From assembly GCF_900113005.1 (NCBI RefSeq), contig NZ_FONW01000001.1, positions 1,072,996-1,136,995 on the forward strand: 64,000 bases of DNA, in the 5' to 3' direction. The notes below the pieces were generated by a model. It was not told the DNA's origin and made no database searches. It saw nothing but the letters and a program-made list of their open reading frames with translations. Shown here piece after piece: positions 34,967 to 45,102 of the stretch (its first letter is position 1; each line of letters begins with the position of its first letter). The stretch comes from Sunxiuqinia elliptica (GTDB lineage Bacteria > Bacteroidota > Bacteroidia > Bacteroidales > Prolixibacteraceae). The translations under genes were made by a program, and so were the position numbers.

Positions 34967-35773
34967 ATGAAAAATAAATGGGCTTTATTAATATTCGTAA
35001 TTGCGATTTCATTGTCTTGTCAAACAAACAATAATCAAAATAATAAAGATGAGGCACCGACTAATACCGCAATTTCTCAGGAGATCTTCGATCCGCTAAA
35101 AGAAGGCTATAAACTATACTGGGAGGATCAATTTCAAGGAACTGAACTGGATACGACCAAATGGAAAGTAAGAGGTACCGGACCCCGGCGCATTGGTTAC
35201 AATGATCCGTCAATGGTTAAGGTAGAGGATGGCAATTTGCATTTAATGTATGATATCAAGCGAGATAGCATCATGGGAAGTGCCGTGGGGACTTATGAGA
35301 CATTTAACACTACTTATGGTTATTTCGAATGTAAAGCTAAACTCCAAAAAGGGATTGGCCCATGGGCTGCTTTTTGGATGCAATCTCCGTTGATCTCTGA
35401 TGGCGAGGATCCAGCAAAGTACGGTTCAGAGATCGATATCTTTGAATATTTTAAAGGAGCAGGAAAAGATCATATGACTCACTGTGTGCACTGGGCGTAC
35501 GGACCTAATCAGAAATCTTGTGGTCAACTTAATAGCGACTTGGAAGGATTATCGGAAGGGTTTCATACGTTTGCATTGGAGTGGACTCCAGAGAAATATG
35601 CTTTTTATATTGATGGGTTGAAGTTTCATGAGATTTCAGTTGGCTTATCCCATATCGATCAATACATGATTCTAAGTATGGAGATCCCTGCAACACTGGA
35701 GGGAATTAAAAATGCTTGTGCTCCAGATACATTCATGGTTGATTATGTGAAAGTATACAAGAAAGAGAAATAA
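34967..35773 (+). CDS. Glycoside hydrolase family 16 lipoprotein
   Basis: 268 residues, lipobox ISLSC (Cys18). A single GH16 jelly-roll follows, with the catalytic motif SEIDIFEYF giving nucleophile Glu155, Asp157 and acid/base Glu160, preceded by GPWAAFWMQS and followed by HCVHW. GH16 enzymes are endo-acting on beta-glucans or beta-galactans (laminarin, agar, carrageenan, porphyran, keratan-type chains); the subfamily cannot be fixed by eye. As the only clear endo-hydrolase next to SusC/SusD, it is the likely surface enzyme that starts degradation. Confidence 0.93.
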   Translation: MKNKWALLIFVIAISLSCQTNNNQNNKDEAPTNTAISQEIFDPLKEGYKLYWEDQFQGTELDTTKWKVRGTGPRRIGYNDPSMVKVEDGNLHLMYDIKRDSIMGSAVGTYETFNTTYGYFECKAKLQKGIGPWAAFWMQSPLISDGEDPAKYGSEIDIFEYFKGAGKDHMTHCVHWAYGPNQKSCGQLNSDLEGLSEGFHTFALEWTPEKYAFYIDGLKFHEISVGLSHIDQYMILSMEIPATLEGIKNACAPDTFMVDYVKVYKKEK

Positions 35774-36074
35774 GGCACGTGTTTGTGAGATATTGAGAAA
35801 AAGATATAGGGCTGTTCCCAAAATAGAGGATGAAAAGTGTCAGTTTGTATCAGGTTATTGTTGATTTACTTTTTGGGAGAGCTCTATATTTTAAAAGGAC
35901 TGTTGAAAATACTTCATTATGTTTTCTATAATCCAGGATTAATGCAATGCACAAGCTGTAAATAAAAAAGAACGATCAATGGGAATATGTCAAGCAAGGA
36001 ATTGATGAGGCGATTTCGGAATAAAATAAGTGACTAAGAGATAACAACCTTTTAATTTTTTGAAACCTTTAAAG
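35774..36074. other. 301-bp intergenic region after the GH16 gene
   Basis: No intact gene. A short frame ending at TAA 36022-36024 reads NDQWEYVKQGIDEAISE, which looks like a protein C-terminus, but a stop lies just upstream (TAA 35960-35962), so at most a decayed remnant. An 8-bp inverted repeat TCCCAAAA (35816-35823)/TTTTGGGA (35871-35878) has a 47-nt spacer. Confidence 0.3.
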
Positions 36075-37433
36075 ATGAGAAACTCAATTGTTTATTTACT
36101 GTTTTGTGTGGTAGCGGTATTTTCGGCCTGTAGTCCGAAAGCGGAGATAAAAAAGGCTAAAGTGGACAAGCCGGCTTTGTTGTGGTTTGATGCAGAAGCA
36201 AACTTTGAACGTTTTAGCGATCCTGACTCCATTGATTTTTACCTGGAGAAAATCAAGAATATTGGCTTTACGGATGCTGTTGTTGATATTCGCCCGATTA
36301 CCGGCGAAGTACTATACAAAAGTAAGTATGCTCCACAGATGAAAGAATGGGCTGGTTTCGAGCGTCCTGACTTTGACTACCTAGGTCACTTTATTAGCAA
36401 AGCGCATGAGCTGGGAATACGTGTGCATGCTTCGATGAACACATTTGTTGGTGGACACAATTATTTTGACCGTGGGCAAACTTACACCACAAACCCAGAG
36501 TGGGCGACTATGGTGTATACACCCGACCAAGGAATTGTGTCGATCATGACTCAAAAGAAAAAATACTCAGCGATGATCAATCCGATTAATCCTGATTTCC
36601 AGGAACACATGCTGAACGTATTAAAAGAAGTAACAGCTAACTATCCGGACTTGGACGGTATTATTTTGGATCGTGTTCGTTACGATGGCATCATGGCTGA
36701 CTTTTCTGATTTTTCAAAGAAAAAATTTGAAGAATACCTGGGCGAAGAAATTAAAAATTTCCCAACAGATATTTACGAATGGAAAACCAATGCGGACGGT
36801 AAGAGCGACTACGTTCGTGGAAAATACTTCAAAAAGTGGATTGAGTGGCGTACCCGCAATATTCACGATTTTATGGCTTTAGCTGGCAAAACAGTGAAGG
36901 CTGTTAATCCAAACATTTCGTTTGGGACTTACACTGGGGCTTGGTACCCTTCTTATTACGAAGTCGGTGTAAACTGGGCCAGCGATCAGTACGATCCTTC
37001 GCAAGAGTTTAACTGGGCAACTCCAGAGTATAAGAACTTTGGTTATGCCGAAGAGCTTGATCTGTTTACTGTTGGAAACTACTATACCAATGTTACCATG
37101 GATGAATACCTGAAGAACAACAACTTGGTGAGAAATGAAACAGATAGTAAAGCAACCCGCAGTACGTGGTATTGTGTTGAAGGATCTTGCGATAAGATTC
37201 GCGGCATTATGAATGGTCTGCCTTTCTATGGTGGTATTCTGGTTGATCAGTTTTACGATAACCGTCCTCAGCTGTCTCGTTCTATTGCCATGAACTTTCA
37301 GGCATCGGATGGTTTGATGATGTTCGACATCGTTCACATTATCGAGAAAAACATGTGGAAAGAGGTTGAAGATGGCTTTGAAATGGCTGCTGATCCAGAT
37401 TATTTCAAGCGCGAACCAATATTAAATAACTAA
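36075..37433 (+). CDS. GH10-like (GHL10/DUF187) glycosyl hydrolase lipoprotein
   Basis: 452 residues from ATG 36075 (a TTG five codons upstream would spoil the lipoprotein signal). The lipobox is VFSAC (Cys19). The mature part is a TIM-barrel with LLWFDAEANFERF, NIGFTDAVVDIRPITGEV, LGIRVHASMNTFVGG, LDGIILDRVRYDGI and GTYTGAWYPSYYEVG, the pattern of the PF02638-type 'glycosyl hydrolase-like 10' family. Acidic residues after beta-strands suit a glycosidase, but few members are characterised. It is in line with the utilisation genes, 300 bp after the GH16 gene. Confidence 0.82.
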   Translation: MRNSIVYLLFCVVAVFSACSPKAEIKKAKVDKPALLWFDAEANFERFSDPDSIDFYLEKIKNIGFTDAVVDIRPITGEVLYKSKYAPQMKEWAGFERPDFDYLGHFISKAHELGIRVHASMNTFVGGHNYFDRGQTYTTNPEWATMVYTPDQGIVSIMTQKKKYSAMINPINPDFQEHMLNVLKEVTANYPDLDGIILDRVRYDGIMADFSDFSKKKFEEYLGEEIKNFPTDIYEWKTNADGKSDYVRGKYFKKWIEWRTRNIHDFMALAGKTVKAVNPNISFGTYTGAWYPSYYEVGVNWASDQYDPSQEFNWATPEYKNFGYAEELDLFTVGNYYTNVTMDEYLKNNNLVRNETDSKATRSTWYCVEGSCDKIRGIMNGLPFYGGILVDQFYDNRPQLSRSIAMNFQASDGLMMFDIVHIIEKNMWKEVEDGFEMAADPDYFKREPILNN

Positions 37434-37462
37434 TACACATAACGAAAATCAATAGCTCAATC

Positions 37463-38908
37463 ATGATACGAAAGCTTGGTCTAATTCTTATTCTGCTGGC
37501 TTGGGGATGGTCTGTTCCACATAGCAGTGTGGCTCAAAAGCAGGACATTTACAAGGGGAAAGTTTCTTGTGAAGGCAAGGGGATTGAGGGAGTCGCAGTT
37601 ACGGATGGTTTTTCAGTTGTAACAACGGGTAAAAACGGGAAGTACAAATTACCAGCAAATCCAGAGGCGAGCATGGTGTACATTTCGTCTCCGGCAGGTT
37701 ACACGGTTCCGGTGAATCGTTCTGCGCCTCAGTTTTTTCAGCCAGTTTCTTTTGGCGACAAGATGAAAGCTATTGATTTTCAGTTACAAAAAGAGAATGT
37801 CGATGACAGTCATCATGGCTTTGTTGTTTGGGCTGATCCACAAGTTAAAAAGCCGGAAGAGGCTTTGATGGCGCGGGAAGTAGCATCCGATTTACAAGAC
37901 TTGCTGAAAGGTTATGGAACACGTCCTTTTCATGGAATAGGATGTGGTGATATTGTCGGCGATAACCCGGTACTTTATGATTCGATCAAGAGTTTGCTGA
38001 CTCCGGTGGGTATCCCTTTTTATCAATCATTGGGAAACCACGATATGCATTACACCGATCGCTCTAACAAAGGAGCCGAAAAAGTTTTTGAAGAAAACTT
38101 TGGCCCAGCTTATTACTCATTCAATAAAGGAGAGATTCATTATGTGGTTTTGAACAATGTTTTTTACCTCGGACGCGACTATTTCTATATTGGCTACCTC
38201 ACGGAGGAGCAATTGAGCTGGCTGGAGCAGGACTTGGCAATTGTTGAAGAAGGAAAAACAGTTGTGGTTGCTTTGCATATTCCAACAGCGCTGAATGAGC
38301 AGGATGTGAAGCAGTTTTCTTATTCAACTATATCCCAATCTGTTGTTAATAAGAGGACTTTGTACAAAATTCTTAAGCCCTACCAGGCTCATATTATTTC
38401 AGGTCACCTCCATCAAAATGGAAATTTGGAACTAGCTCCGAACTTGTTCGAACACAATGTGTCGTCAGTCTGTGGTGCGTGGTGGCAGGGTGATTATGCT
38501 GAAGATGGAACACCCAAAGGTTATGCTGTTTTTGAGGCCGATGGATCGAAACTAAGCTGGTACTATAAAAGTGCCGGAAAAGGGGAAGACTATCAGTTCC
38601 GGGCATATCCCGTAGGCGATAATCCTGAACAACCCGAGTTTTTTACGGTGAACGTGTGGAATTGGGATCCAGCATGGAAAGTGTTTTGGTATGAGAATGG
38701 GACGAAGATGGGTGAAATGGAGGCTTATTCAGGTACCGATCCCGAAACAGCAAAGGCTTACGCCGATAAAGAAAAACTGGATTATAAATGGGTTAGTGCT
38801 CGTAAAAATAATCACATGTTTCGTGCAAAATCAAAGTCCAATACGGCATCGATTGTAATTGAAGTGATTGACCGTTTTGGGAAATCCTATAAAACAAAAT
38901 TGAACTAA
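37463..38908 (+). CDS. Calcineurin-like metallophosphoesterase with flanking N- and C-terminal domains
   Basis: 481 residues with signal peptide (ending SVAQ). An Ig-like MetallophosN-type domain (about 28-105) precedes the phosphoesterase core, recognised by GCGDIVGDNP, SLGNHDMHY, ALHIPT and SGHLHQNG, and a MetallophosC-type domain closes the protein (about 330-481). The core binds two metals and cleaves phosphoesters. It is exported, so a phosphorylated or phosphodiester-linked glycan is a possible substrate. It lies between the GH10-like gene (29 bp) and the DUF5009 gene (9 bp). Confidence 0.88.
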   Translation: MIRKLGLILILLAWGWSVPHSSVAQKQDIYKGKVSCEGKGIEGVAVTDGFSVVTTGKNGKYKLPANPEASMVYISSPAGYTVPVNRSAPQFFQPVSFGDKMKAIDFQLQKENVDDSHHGFVVWADPQVKKPEEALMAREVASDLQDLLKGYGTRPFHGIGCGDIVGDNPVLYDSIKSLLTPVGIPFYQSLGNHDMHYTDRSNKGAEKVFEENFGPAYYSFNKGEIHYVVLNNVFYLGRDYFYIGYLTEEQLSWLEQDLAIVEEGKTVVVALHIPTALNEQDVKQFSYSTISQSVVNKRTLYKILKPYQAHIISGHLHQNGNLELAPNLFEHNVSSVCGAWWQGDYAEDGTPKGYAVFEADGSKLSWYYKSAGKGEDYQFRAYPVGDNPEQPEFFTVNVWNWDPAWKVFWYENGTKMGEMEAYSGTDPETAKAYADKEKLDYKWVSARKNNHMFRAKSKSNTASIVIEVIDRFGKSYKTKLN

Positions 38909-38917
38909 GCACCCCGA

Positions 38918-40336
38918 ATGAAAAGAGCCTTATCATTAGATGTCCTCAGGGGACTGTCCATCTTTGGAATGGTACTTTCGGGCACAATTCCTTTTGGAGG
39001 AGCTTTGCCTGCCTGGATGTACCATGCGCAATGTCCACCTCCAACACACGCGTTTAATCCTGCCGTTGCAGGAATTACTTGGGTTGACTTGGTATTACCT
39101 GTCTTCATATTTTGTATGGGGGCTGCTATTCCACTGGCTTTAAATCGTAAAATAGAAAAGGGAGCCAATGGAATCGTAATTGGAAAATCAATCGTTGCCC
39201 GCTTTTTCTCCTTGGTATTTTTTGCCATTTACATCGCTCATATTTTACCCTATGCGATTGGGACAGGTTTGGTTGACTTGGAGGTGTTTGGACAACAAAT
39301 CTCTGGTTACGATTTACAATGGTTAACCCTGATTGGCTTTGGCTTGATGTTTCCCATGTTTGGGATTATTCGGGATCAGCATGAGAAACGCATCTGGCGA
39401 CTGGCCGGGTGGGGAGGAGCTGTTATTTTACTGCTTATTTTTCGCTGGGGCTATGGGCAAGAGTTTAGTTTGCACCGAAGCAATATCATTATTCTTTTGC
39501 TGGCTAATGTTTATGTGCTGGGGGCTCTAAGTTGGTATTTTACACGGAATAACTGGCTGGCCCGTTCGGTGCTTTTTATCTTTTGGGCAGCTATTCAATT
39601 AACTTGTAAATACACTGGTTTTGACCAGGTCATTGATAGTTTTCAGGGAACGTCTTGGTTCTTTCTATTTCGAATGACGCATTATTCTCTGCTAATTATT
39701 CCAGCAACTTTCGTCGGTGACCTTTTGCTGAAACGCTTGCAGGAAACACCTGAAAAAGCACAGAAAAAGCCCGCAATTGTTTGGGAGCGTTTATTTCATT
39801 TGGGCATGGGATTGCTCGTTGTTTGGCTGACAGTTGCACTTTTTGAGCGGTGGATGATTGCTTTATTTATTAGTTTGCCGCTGTTGCTTGCTGGCTTTTG
39901 GCAAATTGTGAAAAAGCATTTGCCGGCTTATCGCTCCATGTTTATTTTGGCAGCGCTGCTATTGTTGCTGGGCTTACTGATCGAACCGGTGGAGGGTGGA
40001 ATAAAGAAAGATCATGCAACAGCATCGTATATGGTCATGACTTCGGGAATGGCTCTGTGCTTGCTGATGTTTTTTGACTTGGTTTGCCGGTATTGGGAGC
40101 AGGGTGGTTTTGTACGCCTGTTTGCAGGAGCAGGAAGCAACCCCTTGATGGCCTATGTGGTAACCACTTGGTTTATGTTCCCATTTTTGAAAGTTACAGC
40201 TCTTATTGGAGTGTATAACTTCCTGTACCCTTCTGGATATCCATGGATTGGAGCACTTCGTGCATTTATCCTGGTATTAGCTACGATGGGATTGGTGTAT
40301 TGGATGGCTAAGAAGAAAATTGTTTGGAGAGCGTAA
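38918..40336 (+). CDS. DUF5009 / NagX-like acyltransferase-family membrane protein
   Basis: 472 residues with about 12 membrane segments. The start SLDVLRGLSIFGMVLSG and the segment TWVDLVLPVFIFCMGAAIPLAL are diagnostic of the DUF5009 group, related to heparan-alpha-glucosaminide N-acetyltransferase (HGSNAT) and to bacterial NagX. HGSNAT moves acetyl groups across a membrane onto glucosamine ends. Presence of this gene beside an RnBP-like epimerase and a ROK regulator fits amino-sugar metabolism. It begins 9 bp after the phosphoesterase stop. Confidence 0.85.
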   Translation: MKRALSLDVLRGLSIFGMVLSGTIPFGGALPAWMYHAQCPPPTHAFNPAVAGITWVDLVLPVFIFCMGAAIPLALNRKIEKGANGIVIGKSIVARFFSLVFFAIYIAHILPYAIGTGLVDLEVFGQQISGYDLQWLTLIGFGLMFPMFGIIRDQHEKRIWRLAGWGGAVILLLIFRWGYGQEFSLHRSNIIILLLANVYVLGALSWYFTRNNWLARSVLFIFWAAIQLTCKYTGFDQVIDSFQGTSWFFLFRMTHYSLLIIPATFVGDLLLKRLQETPEKAQKKPAIVWERLFHLGMGLLVVWLTVALFERWMIALFISLPLLLAGFWQIVKKHLPAYRSMFILAALLLLLGLLIEPVEGGIKKDHATASYMVMTSGMALCLLMFFDLVCRYWEQGGFVRLFAGAGSNPLMAYVVTTWFMFPFLKVTALIGVYNFLYPSGYPWIGALRAFILVLATMGLVYWMAKKKIVWRA

Positions 40337-40394
40337 AACGGTCTGATCAACACGAATAAAACGGATTAATAAAAAACATACTAACTGTAGAAAC

Positions 40395-42227
40395 ATGAAT
40401 TTTAGCATTATTGATATCGGGATTATTATCGGATACATTATCCTGAGTATCCTGATTGGTTTCTGGATCTCTAAACGAGCGAATAAAAACTTACAGAATT
40501 ATTTTCTTGGAGGGAATCAACTAAAATGGTATTTCCTGGGACTTTCCAATGGTTCCGGAATGTTTGATATTTCAGGGACAGCCTGGACGGTAACCATCTT
40601 GTTTGTGTATGGGGTGAAGAGTGTTTGGATTCCATGGCTATGGCCTGTCTGGAACCAGATTTTTATCATGGTGTTTATGGCTGTGTGGCTTCGCCGTTCC
40701 AATGTAATGACTGGCGCCGAATGGATTACTACGCGGTTTGGAAACGACAAAGGAGGTCGACTTTCACACATCATTGTAATCATCTTTGCCATCATTAGTG
40801 CCATTGGGTTTATTGCCTACTTTTTTGTGGGGATCGGGAAATTTGCAGTCACGATATTCCCCTGGGACTTGTCGCTCACCATTGGTTCAATCCATATCAT
40901 TTCGGAGTACATGTATGCGACGATTTTACTCGCACTAACAACATTGTATGTAATTAAAGGTGGAATGTACAGTGTGGTAGCAACAGAGGTGATGCAGTTT
41001 TTTGTCATGACCATTGCCTGTATTTCTGTGGCTTGGTTTGCGATGACTCATGTGTCTGCGGAAGAAATCAATGCTGCAGTTCCAAATGGATGGTTCGATA
41101 TTATGCCTTCGTGGAATACGAGCTTGGATTGGACCGGAATTTTTGACCAGGTGAATGATAAAATTGCACAGGATGGCTTCGGAATGCTGGGAGCTTTAGT
41201 AATGATGATGTTTTTCAAAGGCATCTTCTCCAGTTTGGCTGGCCCGGTTCCAGGATATGATATGCAACGGGTTTTGTCAACACAAACACCTCGCGATGCT
41301 GCCAAAATGAGTGGATTGACCTCATTGGTTCTTTATCCTCCTCGTTATTTAATGGTTGCCGGCTTGGCTGTATTGGGTTTGGTATTTGTTGCGCCAACAC
41401 TAAAAGCAGGTGGAGGAGAAATTGATTTTGAGAAAATCTTACCCTATGTGATTAACAACTTGTTGCCTGTTGGCCTGAAAGGGATTATTCTGGCTGGTTT
41501 GCTGGCTGCTTTTATGTCCACTTTTTCAGCCTTTGTTAATTCGGCACCAGCCTACATCGTTAACGATTTGTACAAACGTTATATCAACCCCCATGCTTCG
41601 GATAAAAAGTATATTCGGATCAGCTACATTGCCTCAATCGGAATTGTGATTGTTGGGATTATCTTTGGATTTTTCTCAGCATCGATTAATTCACTGACCT
41701 TGTGGATTACCTCATCGCTTTATGGAGGCTATGTTGCAGCCAACGTGCTAAAATGGGTGTGGTGGCGTTTCAATGGTTATGGCTATTTCTGGGGAATGTT
41801 GGCTGGTTTGGCTGGCTCAACAGTGAAATTTTTGTTTTTCCCGAACACGCCAGACATTTACATTTTCCCAATTATTCTGCTGATGGCTTCTGTTGGAAGC
41901 TTCTTGGGCTGTTTGTTGACGAAGCCGGTTGATGATGAAACGTTGATCGAATTCTATAAAAATGTTCGGCCTTGGGGATGGTGGAAACCGGTACACGATA
42001 AAGCACGCAAAGTTTATCCGGGACTGACCAAAAACAAAGATCTTGCTCGAGACAGCTTCAATATTTTTGTGGGTATTGTGTGGCAAATGACTTTGATTGT
42101 GGCTCCAATTTACTTGGTGGTACGCCATTACAATGGATTGATTATTTCATTGGTGCTTTTGGTCATTACCTCAGTGATTTTGAAATACAACTGGTTGGAT
42201 AAAATTAAAGATTATGAGCCAAGCTAA
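40395..42227 (+). CDS. Sodium:solute symporter (SSS family), probable sugar importer
   Basis: 610 residues with about 14-15 membrane segments. It starts with IDIGIIIGYIILSILIGFWIS, followed by LGGNQLKWYFLGLSNGSGMFDISGTAW, the region that binds Na+ and substrate in SGLT-like proteins, and later FMSTFSAFVNSAPAYIVNDLYKRYI. SSS transporters import sugars, sialic acid, amino acids or vitamins with Na+. In this locus it most likely takes up the monosaccharide released in the periplasm. Its stop overlaps the next gene by 14 bp. Confidence 0.92.
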   Translation: MNFSIIDIGIIIGYIILSILIGFWISKRANKNLQNYFLGGNQLKWYFLGLSNGSGMFDISGTAWTVTILFVYGVKSVWIPWLWPVWNQIFIMVFMAVWLRRSNVMTGAEWITTRFGNDKGGRLSHIIVIIFAIISAIGFIAYFFVGIGKFAVTIFPWDLSLTIGSIHIISEYMYATILLALTTLYVIKGGMYSVVATEVMQFFVMTIACISVAWFAMTHVSAEEINAAVPNGWFDIMPSWNTSLDWTGIFDQVNDKIAQDGFGMLGALVMMMFFKGIFSSLAGPVPGYDMQRVLSTQTPRDAAKMSGLTSLVLYPPRYLMVAGLAVLGLVFVAPTLKAGGGEIDFEKILPYVINNLLPVGLKGIILAGLLAAFMSTFSAFVNSAPAYIVNDLYKRYINPHASDKKYIRISYIASIGIVIVGIIFGFFSASINSLTLWITSSLYGGYVAANVLKWVWWRFNGYGYFWGMLAGLAGSTVKFLFFPNTPDIYIFPIILLMASVGSFLGCLLTKPVDDETLIEFYKNVRPWGWWKPVHDKARKVYPGLTKNKDLARDSFNIFVGIVWQMTLIVAPIYLVVRHYNGLIISLVLLVITSVILKYNWLDKIKDYEPS

Positions 42228-42924
42228 GAGAAAAGTAAGATATGGCTGGAGGCTTATTCTTGCACTTGTTGGTGTATTGGGAGTAAGTGAATTGGCAGCT
42301 CAAAACACCTTGCCTTATGATACTTCGTACACCTTTGCCCATTATAAAGTCAGGCGAGCCTTTTACGAGGGGCTTCCCGACGGAAAGAAGGAAATTGTTT
42401 TTCTGGGAAATAGCATTACTGAAAATGGCGATTGGAACGAGTTGTTTAAGAACAAACGAATTGTCAATCGGGGGATTGGCGGCGATGTTTGTTTTGGACT
42501 CTTGAATCGCTTGGATGAAGTTATTTCTTCGAAGCCCGAAAAAGTGTTCCTGATGATTGGAATTAATGACATTGGGCGAAGTGTACCCATTGATGTTATT
42601 GGCGAAAAGGTACGGGAGATTTTGCAGAAAATCAAGGAAGAGTCACCAAAAACTCAATTGGTCCTTCAAAGTGTTTTGCCCATTAATGAAGAGGTAATTT
42701 GGTACGATTACATGAAAAATAAATCGGATCGAATTATTTTATTGAACAAAAAGTTTGAAAAGATTGCATCCGAAGAGAATATCCGCTATCTTGATTTGTA
42801 TTCCGAATTTGCAGATGGAAATGGGCAATTACTCCCAGAATATACGGCTGATGGGATTCATTTGAGTGCCGTAGGCTATTTGCAATGGCGCAAAATTTTT
42901 AAGGAGAAGGGTATTAGATTATAA
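42214..42924 (+). CDS. Exported SGNH/GDSL hydrolase
   Basis: 236 residues with a signal peptide ending at ELAAQ. Catalytic blocks of the SGNH superfamily are clear: FLGNSITENGDW with nucleophile Ser67, the block II Gly in RGIGGD, IGINDIG (block III Asn), and DGIHLSAVGY (Asp and His). Family members are esterases, such as deacetylases of O-acetylated sugars. The gene overlaps the symporter gene by 14 bp, pointing to coupled translation. A sugar O-acetylesterase role is inferred from context. Confidence 0.88.
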   Translation: MSQAKRKVRYGWRLILALVGVLGVSELAAQNTLPYDTSYTFAHYKVRRAFYEGLPDGKKEIVFLGNSITENGDWNELFKNKRIVNRGIGGDVCFGLLNRLDEVISSKPEKVFLMIGINDIGRSVPIDVIGEKVREILQKIKEESPKTQLVLQSVLPINEEVIWYDYMKNKSDRIILLNKKFEKIASEENIRYLDLYSEFADGNGQLLPEYTADGIHLSAVGYLQWRKIFKEKGIRL

Positions 42925-42963
42925 AAAATTACCATTATATAAAAGATATTAAATAGAAGCAGC

Positions 42964-43899
42964 ATGAAGATTAGAGGAACTTTTTTGGATGAGATCAGTC
43001 ATGATATTCCTCACCAAAATTGGGGGCGAAAGGAATGGGATCAGGATTTTGCCTATATGAAACAGGCAGGCATTAACTCGGTCATTTTAATTCGAAGCGG
43101 CTACCGCAAGTGGCTGACCTATCCTTCTGTTATTTTGATGGGGCGGGAAGGAGCTTATCAACCACCGGTTGACCTGGTAAAGATGTTTTTGGAACTGAGC
43201 GAGAAATATGGGATGGATTTTTACTTTGGCTTGTACGATTCCGGACGTTATTGGGTGAATGGAGATTTCCGAAAAGAACTGGATCTAAATAAACTATTGG
43301 TTGAGGAAGTATGGCAGGCCTATGGACAGATGCCGGCTTTTAAAGGTTGGTATATTTCTCAGGAATGCAGCCGAAATACAGGAACAATCATCGATATGTA
43401 TGCTGGCTTGGGAGAACATTGTAAAGCCGTATCTGGACAGCTGACTACTCTAATTTCTCCGTACATTGATGGAGTTAAAAATATCAGTCAGTATACCTCT
43501 GAAACTGCTCGTACGTCGGGAGTTAGCTTGAAGAAGCATGAAAAAGATTGGGGGGAGATTTTTGCAGGAATTCATAATGCGATTGATATTGTTGCTTTTC
43601 AGGATGGGCACATCGAATTTGATGAGTTGGATGATTTCTTACAAGTAAATAAGCAGTTGGCTGATAAGTATGGAATCAGAAGTTGGACCAACTCCGAAAC
43701 CTTTGATCGCGATATGCCAATCAAGTTTTTACCCATCAAGTGGGAAAAACTCTTGCTGAAGCTTCTGGCTGCCAAACGAGCAGGCATGGAGCAAGCGATA
43801 ACGTTTGAATTTTCACATTTTATGAGTCCGCAGTCAGCGTATTTGCAGGCCGGACATTTGTATAACCGTTACCAGGAATACCTAAAGGAACTGGAATAA
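42964..43899 (+). CDS. DUF4434 family TIM-barrel protein
   Basis: 311 residues without a signal peptide. It starts KIRGTFLDEISHDIPHQNWG, with the DUF4434 features KQAGINSVILIRSGYR, FYFGLYDSG, FKGWYISQE and LISPYIDG. These are predicted glycosidase-like TIM barrels, mostly uncharacterised. Lack of a signal peptide suggests action on imported fragments, unlike many DUF4434 members that are exported. It sits 39 bp after the SGNH gene and 12 bp before the epimerase gene. Confidence 0.78.
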   Translation: MKIRGTFLDEISHDIPHQNWGRKEWDQDFAYMKQAGINSVILIRSGYRKWLTYPSVILMGREGAYQPPVDLVKMFLELSEKYGMDFYFGLYDSGRYWVNGDFRKELDLNKLLVEEVWQAYGQMPAFKGWYISQECSRNTGTIIDMYAGLGEHCKAVSGQLTTLISPYIDGVKNISQYTSETARTSGVSLKKHEKDWGEIFAGIHNAIDIVAFQDGHIEFDELDDFLQVNKQLADKYGIRSWTNSETFDRDMPIKFLPIKWEKLLLKLLAAKRAGMEQAITFEFSHFMSPQSAYLQAGHLYNRYQEYLKELE

Positions 43900-43911
43900 T
43901 TTTTTACACCC

Positions 43912-45096
43912 ATGAGTAATTTAAATTTCAAGGCGCTTGCCGAGCAGTATAAAAAGGAACTGCTGGATAATGTTGTTCCTTTTTGGTTGAATAAATCGCA
44001 GGATCATGATTTTGGGGGCTATTTTACCTGCCTTGATCAGGCTGGAAATGTATTTGATACCGATAAATTTATTTGGTTGCAGGGACGTGAAGTCTGGTTG
44101 TTTTCAATGCTTTATAACCAGGTTGAACAGAAGCAGGAATGGTTAGATGCCGCAATTCAAGGAGCAGAATTCCTGAAGAAACATGGACACGATGGCCAGT
44201 TGAACTGGTATTTCTCGCTTACTCGTGAAGGACAGCCGCTGATTGAACCGTACAATATTTTTTCATACACTTTTGCTTGTATGGCTTTTGGGCAGCTGAG
44301 TAAAGCTACCGGTAACCAGGAGTATGCCGAAATTGCCCGAAAAACTTTCGATATCATTTTATCGAAAACCAGTAATCCTAAAGGACAATGGAATAAGGCT
44401 TACCCCGGCACACGAAATCTGAAAAACTTCGCACTGCCCATGATTCTGTGTAATCTTGCTTTGGAAATTGAACACCTGTTGGATGAAGACTTTCTGAAAG
44501 CAACCATGAAAACTTGTATTCATGAGGTGATGGATATTTTTTATCGCCCGGAATTAGGTTTGGTGGTTGAAAATTTGAATGTTGATGGAAGCTTGTCGGA
44601 TACGTTCGACGGGCGTTTGCTTAATCCCGGCCATGCAATTGAAGCCATGTGGTTCATCATGGATTTGGGTGTTCGTTTAGAGTGTCCTGAGTTGGTGAAA
44701 AACGCCAATGACATTACTCTGAAAATGATTAAACATGGGTGGGATGAGAAACACCAGGGAATTTTCTATTTCATGGATCGCTTGGGACATCCTACGCAGC
44801 AGCTTGAGTGGGACCAAAAATTGTGGTGGGTGCATATCGAAACACTCATTTCCACGCTGAAAGGCTATCACCTGACTGGATCTGAAGAAAGTTTGGCTTG
44901 GTTTGAGAAAGTGCACGAATATTCCTGGACGCACTTTAAAGATGAAGAGCATCCGGAATGGTTTGGTTACCTGAATCGCCAGGGAGAGGTGCTGCTGCCT
45001 TTGAAAGGAGGTAAGTGGAAAGGCTGTTTCCATGTGCCACGAGGTTTGTATCACTGCTGGCAAACGCTGGAAAAGATTGATCAGAAATTAAAATAA
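43912..45096 (+). CDS. AGE family epimerase (N-acylglucosamine 2-epimerase, RnBP-like)
   Basis: 394 residues, the normal size for the (alpha/alpha)6-barrel AGE family. Visible motifs are GGYFTCLDQAG, WLQGREVWLFS, LNPGHAIEAMWF (catalytic-site His), KLWWVHIETL, and the end EWFGYLNRQGEVLL, KGGKWKGCFHVPRGLY, which closely resembles the renin-binding protein type that interconverts GlcNAc and ManNAc; cellobiose 2-epimerases differ in this region. Other sugar 2-epimerase activities remain possible. It is cytoplasmic, next to a symporter, so it likely channels an imported amino sugar or hexose. Confidence 0.88.
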   Translation: MSNLNFKALAEQYKKELLDNVVPFWLNKSQDHDFGGYFTCLDQAGNVFDTDKFIWLQGREVWLFSMLYNQVEQKQEWLDAAIQGAEFLKKHGHDGQLNWYFSLTREGQPLIEPYNIFSYTFACMAFGQLSKATGNQEYAEIARKTFDIILSKTSNPKGQWNKAYPGTRNLKNFALPMILCNLALEIEHLLDEDFLKATMKTCIHEVMDIFYRPELGLVVENLNVDGSLSDTFDGRLLNPGHAIEAMWFIMDLGVRLECPELVKNANDITLKMIKHGWDEKHQGIFYFMDRLGHPTQQLEWDQKLWWVHIETLISTLKGYHLTGSEESLAWFEKVHEYSWTHFKDEEHPEWFGYLNRQGEVLLPLKGGKWKGCFHVPRGLYHCWQTLEKIDQKLK

Positions 45097-45102
45097 AAAT
45101 GG

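Noticed and set aside
35816-36024. Possible gene remnant ending QGIDEAISE, with a nearby TCCCAAAA/TTTTGGGA repeat, read at first as a decayed insertion element
   Set aside because: No transposase fragment, no target duplication, repeat arms only 8 bp, and a stop just before the peptide; too weak to call.
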